This document shows, in pieces, positions 1 through 5,614 of a stretch of 5,614 nucleotides of DNA. The DNA is from Candidatus Sumerlaeota bacterium. GTDB lineage: Bacteria; UBP6; UBA1177. The stretch spans positions 1 to 5,614 of the forward strand of contig SLGQ01000251.1 in assembly GCA_007136595.1 (NCBI GenBank), given 5' to 3'. Both the position numbers and the translations under genes were made by a program. Numbering within the stretch: position 1 is the first letter of the stretch; every line of letters starts with the position of its first letter. Below the pieces are notes generated by a model. That model was not told the origin of the DNA and ran no database searches. It worked only from the letters and a program-made list of their open reading frames with translations.

Positions 1-664
1 CGGATCCATAAGGATGCTGGAGATACTTGAAAAAAACATTGACGACATAGTCAATAACCCCAAACTTTTCATAGGTTTCAGCGATGTTACGGCAATTCAT
101 TGTTTTTTGGTTGAAAAATGCGGTTTCGTGACGATACATGGACCAAATATCACAACATTGTCCCGTTGCGACAAATACTCTCGCAGTCAAGTGTTTAACC
201 TTCTTCAAGGCAAAGAAAGTGCATTCGATATTTCCGGGAAATACATAAAAAGTGTTGTCCCGGGACAGGCAAAGGGTGTTGTAAAGGGTGGCAATCTTTC
301 GACACTTGTTTCAATGATAGGCACTCCGTATGAACCTGATTTCAAAGACTCCATTCTTTTTCTTGAAGAAATAGGTGAAATCCCCTATAGAGTTGACAGA
401 CTCCTGACCCAAATGAGACTTGCCGGTAAATTCAAAGATATCAAAGCACTGATCCTTGGCGATTTTTCCTATAAAGAACATAGACCTCCTGCTGTTAAAC
501 GAATTGATGCGAGGAAAATAATCGAACTGTCCGGGATTGACAGCTCAATTCCAGTCATGGCAAACTTTCCGGCAGGACATGGAAATCAAAATATCTCTTT
601 TCTTCTCGGTGCATTTGCTGAAGTTGATACAGAAAGATGCAGACTCACATACCATACAGATTAG
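1..664 (+). CDS. ldcA: LD-carboxypeptidase (peptidase family S66, LdcA/MccF type), 5'-truncated by window edge
   Basis: Family S66 enzymes are cytoplasmic serine peptidases; LdcA removes the terminal D-Ala from murein tetrapeptides during cell-wall recycling. The reading frame is open from base 2 (Gly-Ser-Ile-Arg, the end of the family's GGYGS-R motif), so the Met at base 14 is internal and the true start lies upstream. Numbering from that Met gives 216 residues. Ser23 in IGFSDVT is the expected nucleophile, Glu118 in LFLEE precedes the typical PYRVDR segment, and His189 in FPAGHG completes the triad. Their spacing (95 and 71) is close to that of Pseudomonas aeruginosa LdcA (Ser115, Glu217, His285, recalled from memory), which implies about 90 missing N-terminal residues. 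The C-terminal half is intact, with a TAG stop at 662-664. The family is certain. Murein tetrapeptide is the likeliest substrate, but a MccF-like peptide-immunity role cannot be excluded from this fragment. Confidence 0.93.
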   Translation, partial: GSIRMLEILEKNIDDIVNNPKLFIGFSDVTAIHCFLVEKCGFVTIHGPNITTLSRCDKYSRSQVFNLLQGKESAFDISGKYIKSVVPGQAKGVVKGGNLSTLVSMIGTPYEPDFKDSILFLEEIGEIPYRVDRLLTQMRLAGKFKDIKALILGDFSYKEHRPPAVKRIDARKIIELSGIDSSIPVMANFPAGHGNQNISFLLGAFAEVDTERCRLTYHTD

Positions 665-681
665 TTTTTTGCTCTTAAAAC

Positions 682-710
682 TTGTAATATCTTTCACCCT
701 AATTTATAAT
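682..710 (+). promoter_or_regulatory. Probable sigma70-type promoter of the cyclase gene
   Basis: A perfect -10 box TATAAT lies at 705-710. A partial -35 box TTGTAA (4 of 6 matches to TTGACA) lies at 682-687, with the optimal 17-bp spacer between them. The predicted start is the A at about 717, giving a leader of about 20 bases that contains the ribosome binding site and ends at the ATG at 737. The promoter lies in the short gap after the carboxypeptidase stop, so the cyclase and the following tgt can be transcribed independently of the upstream gene. Read-through from upstream is also possible because I see no terminator in the gap. Confidence 0.62.
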
Positions 711-715
711 CTTTC
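685..715 (+). repeat. Short direct repeat overlapping the promoter (possible operator)
   Basis: The heptamer ATCTTTC occurs at 689-695 and again at 709-715, exactly 20 bp apart, or about two helical turns. Including flanking bases, 9 of 11 positions match between 685-695 and 705-715. The first copy starts inside the -35 region and fills part of the spacer; the second covers the -10 box. The placement would suit a regulator binding one face of the DNA. In AT-rich sequence such a short repeat may well be chance, so this is only a candidate. Confidence 0.25.
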
Positions 716-728
716 CAGATTGATTTTC

Positions 729-733
729 GAGGG
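729..733 (+). promoter_or_regulatory. Ribosome binding site of the cyclase gene
   Basis: GAGGG lies just before the ATG at 737. The spacing is three bases from the last G, or four from the core GAGG, which is a little short. It is the only purine-rich Shine-Dalgarno-like stretch in the gap. It supports the start at 737, as does the cyclase homology that begins about 20 residues into the protein. Confidence 0.6.
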
Positions 734-736
734 AAC

Positions 737-3700
737 ATGAAGAACCTTTTACCTGACCTTAAACTTCTTGGATATAGTGAGGAAAACAAGACAGGAGCAA
801 TAGAAGCTTCAATTCTTTTTGTTGATATTTCCGGTTTTACTTCAATGACCAGAAAACTGATGGGCAAGGGGAAAGAAGGGGCTGAAATTTTGTCCGATAT
901 GATGAACAGACTTTTTTCTCCTCTGATAGATTCGGTTTATGATCATGGCGGATTTATAATAAACTTTGCAGGAGATGCTTTTACGGCAGTATTTAAAGAA
1001 GATGACGGATTTACTGCAGCTGCGGTTGCATCGGAAATAATTAAATTCTTTCAGGAAAATCCGGTGTTTGAATACTTTGATTACTCTTTCTGCCTTTCAG
1101 CTAAAACCGGTATTTCTTCGGGAGTTTTGAAGTGGATGTCTGTTTTAAGTAATGGCCCGGAACATTTCTTCTTTTACGGAGATGCCATTGATGAAGCTGC
1201 GGAAGCTGAGCATGCCTGTCAAGCAAATGATATTTCCGTTACAGAACAAGTTTACCGTTCACTCAAAGAGAAAGGTGATTTTGATCTTAAAGAAAAAGGG
1301 ATATTCCTTAAAAGTCTTTTATATCCTCATGAATCTTCGCCTCTGGTTCCTGATCTTAAACTTGAAACGGTTAAAAAATTCATTCCGCAAATTGTTCTTG
1401 ATCAGAGCACATCGGGAGAATTCAGAGAAGTGGTTTCTGTTTTCATCTCTTATGAGTTTGGAGAAAATATTGAAGATGTAGGAAGTGTTCTCGGTTTTTT
1501 TGCTACGGCGATTCAGAAATACGGCGGCTATATAAGCGGTTTTGATTTTGGAGATAAAGGTGCTACCGTACTTGCTCTTTTCGGTGCCCCTTTAAGTTAC
1601 GAAGATAATCTTGAAAGAGCTTTAAACTGCATAATTGAAATGAGAAAGAAATCTCCGGTTGAATTCAGAAGCGGTATTACAGAAGGGACAGTTTATGCCG
1701 GATTTACAGGAAGTGACAGAAGGGCGGCTTATACCGCTCTTGGAGATAATGTAAATCTCTCTGCCAGACTGATGATGGCAGCGCCGTTCGGTCAAGACTG
1801 GACACTGGGGAAAGCTTCATGCAGGGCAAAACTTGAATATGAACTTCAGGATGCCGGAAAATATAAGTTTAAAGGTATTGATGAAGAGATAGAGGTGTTT
1901 TCCGTCATTAAAAGAGAGGAAAGAGAAGTCACAGCTTCATACAAAACTGCCATGACAGGCAGAAGCAAGGAGCTGGATGAAGCCATTTCATTTTGCCGAA
2001 AGGCTTTTGAAGGATCTTCTTTGCATGTTCATACTATTTATGGTGAAGCGGGTATAGGTAAATCGAGACTTGTCTATGAAGTTATAAAAAAACTGGCTGA
2101 TGAGTGTGCCGTTTTCAAATTTACGGCGGACACCATTCTTCGTCAGTCAATGAATATGTTCAACAGTTTTTTTCAGAGATTTTTTAATCAAAGTGATACT
2201 GTTTCAGATGATGAAAATATTCAGAGCTTTGAAAACAAATGGAATTCTCTTCTTGAAAACATTGACAGCCGGGATGAGTTTGAATCTGCAAAACCATATA
2301 TTTCAGCACTTGCAGGCATTATAATAAAAGGGAGTGTCTATGAAATACTTGATGCTAAAAGCCGTTATGAAAACACTATTTTTGCAATAGCAGATTTTTT
2401 CGGAATACTTGCAGGTTCCCGTAATACGATCATGGTTTTTGATGATCTTCATGCAGTTGACAAAGATTCGCTGGAAGCATTGAAAGCAATGCTTAAAAAG
2501 GTTTCAGGTTCCCGTACTTCAGCAATTATTTTAAGCAGATTGAACGATGATGGGACAAAACCCGATTTTTCACTTGGGAACTACAGTTCATCTGATCTGA
2601 TAATGGACAGGTTAACTTCAAGCGACATTCCTTCTTTTGTGCAGAATGTTTTGGAGGGGGCGAGCAGTAAAGAACTGAACGAATTTGTTTTTAAAAGAAG
2701 TGCAGGTAACCCTTTCTTTATAGAGCAACTTCTTCTTTATATGAGGGAAAATAATTATATCAAATCATCTGACGAAGGGTTTAAACTTTCTAAAAGTGAT
2801 ATTGAAGTTCCCGGAGAAGTTAACTCAATACTTGTGAGCCGGCTTGACAGGCTTTCATATAAGCTGAAAGATGTTGTTTTCAGAGCATCGGTTCTCGGGA
2901 ATGATATTGACCTTAACATACTGAAAGACATAACTCCCGAAAATTCTTTTAGATCAATCCTGAAAGAAGGTTCTGCCCAGCTTATTTGGACAAGTATATC
3001 TGAGCTTTTCTATGCTTTCAGACACGCTCTTTTAAGAGATGCCGCATACAACATGCAGCTTAAATCCCGTTTAAGAGATATTCACAGCAGAGTTGCAAAA
3101 GCTATGGAGTTAAATTATCCGGGAGAAGAGAGGTTCTTTTCTTCAATTGCTTTTCACTATGACAAATCGGGAGATATTGAAAAAACGGTTCCATATCTTT
3201 ATAAGGCGGCAGAGTATGCAAAGTCCCAATATCACAATATTGATGCAGAGCAGCTCTATGAAAGGCTGATGGAACTTCTTGATAAAGAAGAAGAAATAAT
3301 TGAAACAGGACACATATTGGGAAGTGTATATAAAGTTTCCGGAAAATGGGACCGTGCAGAAAAACTTTTCAGAGAGTGTCTTGAAAGGGCAGAAAATCTT
3401 GGAAATGAACTCCTTGTAGCTTCGAGTATGAAAGAGCTGGGTTACATGCTTCTTGAAAAAGGTCGTTACGATGAAGCGGAACCGCTTCTTGAAAAAAGTG
3501 TAGTTCTTTATAAAAAGCTTAGTGAAGACAAAGGGGAATGCGATGTCGAAGGTTACAGAGGGCTTATTCACTACTACAAAGGTGAACTTGACGATGCCAT
3601 TGAACATTTTACAAAAAGGTTGAAACTTGCTGAAAAAATAAACGATAAAAATGCGATAGCACTTTCCTACAGGTATCTTGGAGGAGTTTCATACTACAGG

Positions 3701-4519
3701 AGTGATTATAAAACTGCTCTTAAATACTATCTTAATCAACTTGAAATGTCGCGTGAAGCGGAAAATGTGCTTGATATTGCAGTTGCGGAAAATAATCTAG
3801 GTCTTGTTTATTCCCACATGAACGATTTTGATAATGCGGCAATATATTATCAGAATGCTCTTGACACTTACAAAAAAATAGGGATCAGGCAATATATCTG
3901 CTACACATCCAATAACCTTGGAGAGCTGAAGTTCTGGCTGGGAGAATATGATGAAGCTAGGGAACTCTTTGAAAACCAGCTTCTCATAGCATCTGAACTC
4001 GGGATAAAAAGACATGTTTCAATTGCATACAACTGTCTTGGAAATATTTGCAGAAAAAAAGGCTTTTTCAAGGAGGCACTTGAATATTATGACAAGGCTA
4101 TAGGCATCGGTGAAGAGTTAAATGTCCAGACGATCTTATGCGAATACTACTATGAAAAAGCCTATCTTTTTTATGAAATGAAGAGGTTTGAAGAAGCACT
4201 TGAACTTTCTGAAAAAGCAATGAAAATGAGCATAGAGGTCAACAGGAAGGACTTTGAATTTAAAAGTGAGCTGCTTAAATGGCTTATAATTTCCAAAAAT
4301 GATGTTGGAAATGCAGTGTTAAAGTTGAAAGAACTGGTGTCAGATTGTACGAAAGATGAAAACATTGCTGATCTTAATTATCATCTTTTTGTTTTGACAC
4401 AGGAATTGCAATATGCAAACAAAGCTGTTGAACTGTTTGAAACACTTTATTCAATTGCTCCCAAGGCGGCATACAAAGAAAAGATCGAATCTTTAAAGTC
4501 AATAAATCCGGACTCCTGA
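737..4519 (+). CDS. Tandem class III nucleotide cyclase - STAND/AAA ATPase - TPR protein (soluble adenylyl cyclase-like)
   Basis: This 1260-residue protein has no signal peptide or membrane segment and is probably cytosolic. Class III cyclases make cAMP (or cGMP) from ATP (or GTP). Cyclase domain C1 (about 22-195) has FVDISGFT and FAGDAF with metal ligands Asp30 and Asp80, but its transition-state Asn and Arg positions are Asp152 and Glu156. Cyclase domain C2 (about 228-392) has lost the first metal Asp (Ser238) but keeps Thr333, Asn340 and Arg344 in TALGDNVNLSAR. The ATPase module (about 405-790) has Walker A GEAGIGKS (436-443), Walker B IMVFDDLHAVD (565-575), a possible sensor Arg601, the STAND-type GNPFF motif (657-661) and a FRHALLRDAAY helix (761-771). 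TPR units occupy about 851-1170, with weaker ones on either side. The order matches mammalian sAC and bacterial predicted-ATPase cyclases. Substrate-binding Lys in C2 is replaced by Gly268, so activity and substrate choice are uncertain; cAMP is the default expectation. It probably has its own promoter, and its stop overlaps the tgt start. Confidence 0.93.
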   Translation: MKNLLPDLKLLGYSEENKTGAIEASILFVDISGFTSMTRKLMGKGKEGAEILSDMMNRLFSPLIDSVYDHGGFIINFAGDAFTAVFKEDDGFTAAAVASEIIKFFQENPVFEYFDYSFCLSAKTGISSGVLKWMSVLSNGPEHFFFYGDAIDEAAEAEHACQANDISVTEQVYRSLKEKGDFDLKEKGIFLKSLLYPHESSPLVPDLKLETVKKFIPQIVLDQSTSGEFREVVSVFISYEFGENIEDVGSVLGFFATAIQKYGGYISGFDFGDKGATVLALFGAPLSYEDNLERALNCIIEMRKKSPVEFRSGITEGTVYAGFTGSDRRAAYTALGDNVNLSARLMMAAPFGQDWTLGKASCRAKLEYELQDAGKYKFKGIDEEIEVFSVIKREEREVTASYKTAMTGRSKELDEAISFCRKAFEGSSLHVHTIYGEAGIGKSRLVYEVIKKLADECAVFKFTADTILRQSMNMFNSFFQRFFNQSDTVSDDENIQSFENKWNSLLENIDSRDEFESAKPYISALAGIIIKGSVYEILDAKSRYENTIFAIADFFGILAGSRNTIMVFDDLHAVDKDSLEALKAMLKKVSGSRTSAIILSRLNDDGTKPDFSLGNYSSSDLIMDRLTSSDIPSFVQNVLEGASSKELNEFVFKRSAGNPFFIEQLLLYMRENNYIKSSDEGFKLSKSDIEVPGEVNSILVSRLDRLSYKLKDVVFRASVLGNDIDLNILKDITPENSFRSILKEGSAQLIWTSISELFYAFRHALLRDAAYNMQLKSRLRDIHSRVAKAMELNYPGEERFFSSIAFHYDKSGDIEKTVPYLYKAAEYAKSQYHNIDAEQLYERLMELLDKEEEIIETGHILGSVYKVSGKWDRAEKLFRECLERAENLGNELLVASSMKELGYMLLEKGRYDEAEPLLEKSVVLYKKLSEDKGECDVEGYRGLIHYYKGELDDAIEHFTKRLKLAEKINDKNAIALSYRYLGGVSYYRSDYKTALKYYLNQLEMSREAENVLDIAVAENNLGLVYSHMNDFDNAAIYYQNALDTYKKIGIRQYICYTSNNLGELKFWLGEYDEARELFENQLLIASELGIKRHVSIAYNCLGNICRKKGFFKEALEYYDKAIGIGEELNVQTILCEYYYEKAYLFYEMKRFEEALELSEKAMKMSIEVNRKDFEFKSELLKWLIISKNDVGNAVLKLKELVSDCTKDENIADLNYHLFVLTQELQYANKAVELFETLYSIAPKAAYKEKIESLKSINPDS
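3287..4246 (+). repeat. Eight TPR units in exact 40-residue (120-bp) register, inside the cyclase gene
   Basis: Residues 851-1170 of the cyclase protein form eight consecutive tetratricopeptide units without a single-residue slip. The helix A small residue falls at Gly862, 902, 942, 982, 1022, 1062, 1102 and Ala1142. The helix B Ala of the (Tyr/Phe)-x-x-Ala turn falls at 874, 914, 954, 994, 1034, 1074, 1114 and 1154. Six of these units have an aromatic three residues before that Ala (Tyr911, 991, 1071; Phe1031, 1111, 1151); unit 1 has Trp871 and unit 3 Leu951. The repeats are diverged in DNA sequence, so this is an old array rather than a recent duplication. Weaker units appear before (about 802-833) and after (about 1171-1245). 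Such arrays normally bind proteins or peptides, and here probably form the sensor or scaffold. Confidence 0.88.
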
Positions 4520-4521
4520 TG
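4517..4521 (+). promoter_or_regulatory. Stop-start overlap TGATG coupling the cyclase gene to tgt
   Basis: The cyclase stop TGA (4517-4519) shares its A with the tgt ATG (4519-4521). The 15-20 bases before the ATG contain no convincing Shine-Dalgarno sequence, so tgt translation probably depends on ribosomes that finish the cyclase and reinitiate. The start is supported by alignment: MISFQVVKKSG begins at the same point as the usual bacterial Tgt N-terminus. Confidence 0.75.
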
Positions 4522-5614
4522 ATCTCTTTTCAGGTTGTTAAAAAATCGGGCAAATCAAGAACAGGTAAGATAACAACAGAAAGAGGTGTCGTTCAAACGC
4601 CGGTATTTATGCCGGTCGGTACACAGGGAACAGTGAAAGCGGTTCTTCCTCATCAACTTGAAGAACTTGGGGCTCAGATAATTCTCGGAAACACCTATCA
4701 TTTGTTGCTTCGTCCGGGGCATGAGCTTATAAAAGATACTTTCGGTTCGCTTCATGAAATGATGAAATGGGAAAAACCCATATTGACTGACAGTGGCGGA
4801 TTTCAGGTTTTCAGTCTGGGTCCTTTAAGGAAAATAAAAGAGGAAGGTGTATATTTTTCAAGTCATCTAGATGGTTCAAAAAGATTCATATCTCCTGAAA
4901 TATCGATTGAAATACAGGAAGCTTTGGGAAGTGACATTATGATGGCTTTTGATGAGTGTCCTGCGTTACCATGTACAGCTGAGTATATGATGAAATCAAT
5001 GGACATGACAACAAGATGGGCAGAGAGATGTCTTAATGCAAGAAAGAGTAATGCTGCACTTTTCGGTATTTTTCAGGGTGGAGTGGATGTTGAATTGCGC
5101 AAAAAACATCTCGAAGATATTTCTGCACTTCCATTTGACGGATTTGCAATAGGTGGCTTGAGTGTTGGAGAAAAAAAAGAGGATATGTATAATATTATTG
5201 AAAATGTTGCCAACCTTATGCCGGAGGACAAACCGAGGTATTTAATGGGAGTAGGAACACCCAGAGATATTGTGAAAGCGATCCTTGAAGGAATTGATAT
5301 GTTCGATTGTGTCATGCCGACAAGAAATGCAAGGAACGGACAACTGTTCACATCAAGCGGGATATTGAATATAAAACGGAAAGAGTTTGAGAAAGATACA
5401 AGACCGATAGATGAAAACTGCACCTGCTATACTTGCAGGAACTTCAGCAGATCTTATCTCAGACATCTTTACAGAGCAGGTGAATACATTTCCCCGACAC
5501 TTAACTCCATCCACAATCTTCATTATTATTTGAAACTTGTAAAAAATGCCAGAGTACATATTGAGAATGGGACTATAAATCAATTTTATTCAGAAATTTC
5601 AGAGATATATGAAA
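4519..5614 (+). CDS. tgt: tRNA-guanine (preQ1/queuine) transglycosylase Tgt, 3' end cut by window edge
   Basis: Tgt swaps guanine at the wobble position 34 of GUN-anticodon tRNAs (Asp, Asn, His, Tyr) for preQ1 in bacterial queuosine synthesis. The frame is open for 365 residues to base 5613 with no stop; the family is usually about 370-375 long, so only a few C-terminal residues are missing. Visible hallmarks are FMPVGTQGTVK (30-40), Asp91 in TDSGGFQVFS, Asp145 in FDECP, FQGG (185-188), GGLSVGE (212-218) and the nucleophile Asp263 in FDCVMPTRNARNG. The zinc site C-x-C-x2-C is Cys301, 303 and 306, with His332. Cys147 and Val216 match the bacterial preQ1-type pocket rather than the eukaryotic queuine type (comparison with the Zymomonas enzyme from memory). 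All catalytic residues are present. It follows the cyclase gene with a one-base overlap and no RBS of its own. The identification is secure. Confidence 0.97.
   Translation, partial: MISFQVVKKSGKSRTGKITTERGVVQTPVFMPVGTQGTVKAVLPHQLEELGAQIILGNTYHLLLRPGHELIKDTFGSLHEMMKWEKPILTDSGGFQVFSLGPLRKIKEEGVYFSSHLDGSKRFISPEISIEIQEALGSDIMMAFDECPALPCTAEYMMKSMDMTTRWAERCLNARKSNAALFGIFQGGVDVELRKKHLEDISALPFDGFAIGGLSVGEKKEDMYNIIENVANLMPEDKPRYLMGVGTPRDIVKAILEGIDMFDCVMPTRNARNGQLFTSSGILNIKRKEFEKDTRPIDENCTCYTCRNFSRSYLRHLYRAGEYISPTLNSIHNLHYYLKLVKNARVHIENGTINQFYSEISEIYE

Noticed and set aside
2..7. GGATCC (BamHI site) at the window start, considered as a cloning or assembly artefact
   Set aside because: It encodes Gly-Ser in frame, exactly as expected for the end of the family S66 GGYGS-R motif, so it reads as native coding sequence.
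660..672. T-run just after the carboxypeptidase stop, considered as an intrinsic terminator
   Set aside because: There is no GC-rich inverted repeat in front of the T-run, so no stable hairpin can form.
537..740. Plus-strand frame of 67 codons spanning the end of the carboxypeptidase and the gap, and a 109-codon frame at 1152-1481
   Set aside because: Both overlap real genes in another frame, have no ribosome binding site and resemble no protein family.
3143..3607. A 154-codon open frame on the minus strand, plus smaller minus-strand frames at 3797-4015, 4171-4365, 4555-4755, 5073-5423 and 5353-5583
   Set aside because: All lie antisense to well-supported coding sequence in the cyclase or tgt. 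Their translations are low-complexity, rich in Phe, Ile and Ser, and show no recognisable domain. They are shadows of the real genes.
4394..4422. Perfect -35 hexamer TTGACA at 4394-4399, considered as a tgt promoter
   Set aside because: At 16-18 bp spacing the sequence is CAAACA, AAACAA or AACAAA, none resembling a -10 box. The nearest TATGCA is only 12 bp away. The hexamer falls in normal coding sequence for Leu-Thr-Gln.
737..4519. The cyclase as part of an anti-phage signalling system (Pycsar or CBASS-like, or a STAND defence protein)
   Set aside because: Those systems pair the cyclase with an adjacent nucleotide-activated effector. Here the neighbours are housekeeping genes, and no effector, nuclease or membrane-pore gene is visible. 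A general signalling role is simpler.

Overview
The window comes from a moderately AT-rich bacterial chromosome, roughly 38-40% GC judged from a few sampled lines. Three genes sit tightly packed on the + strand and cover almost all of it. Both flanking genes are housekeeping: a peptidoglycan-recycling LD-carboxypeptidase and a tRNA-modifying queuine/preQ1 transglycosylase. Gene content fits a Gram-negative lineage in which large cyclase-ATPase-TPR proteins are common, such as deferribacters, spirochaetes or deltaproteobacterial groups. A deferribacter is my best guess, at low confidence, because nothing here fixes the taxonomy.

Layout: (1) bases 1-664 hold the 3' two-thirds of a family S66 LD-carboxypeptidase, whose start lies outside the window. 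(2) Bases 665-736 are a 72-bp gap with a good sigma70-type promoter (perfect TATAAT box, 17-bp spacer), a short direct repeat over it, and a ribosome binding site. (3) Bases 737-4519 encode a 1260-residue multidomain protein with two class III nucleotide cyclase domains, a STAND/AAA-like ATPase module and a long C-terminal TPR array. This order resembles mammalian soluble adenylyl cyclase (sAC, ADCY10). (4) From base 4519 to the window end runs tgt, whose ATG overlaps the cyclase stop by one base. The window stops a few residues before its expected C-terminus.

The cyclase is the interesting part. Its two cyclase domains have decayed in complementary ways: C1 keeps the two metal-binding aspartates, and C2 keeps the transition-state Asn and Arg. 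Only one composite active site per polypeptide can therefore be expected, as in sAC. The conserved substrate-binding Lys of C2 is Gly, and the two positions that bind bicarbonate in sAC are also replaced. The core of the C-terminal array is eight TPR units in an exact 40-residue register. My working model, an inference, is that the TPR array senses a ligand or protein, the ATPase module acts as a switch, and the cyclase pair is the output.

Nothing suggests the three genes share a pathway. The cyclase probably starts its own transcript, which carries tgt as a translationally coupled downstream gene. I saw no RNA genes, mobile elements, CRISPR arrays or convincing terminators.
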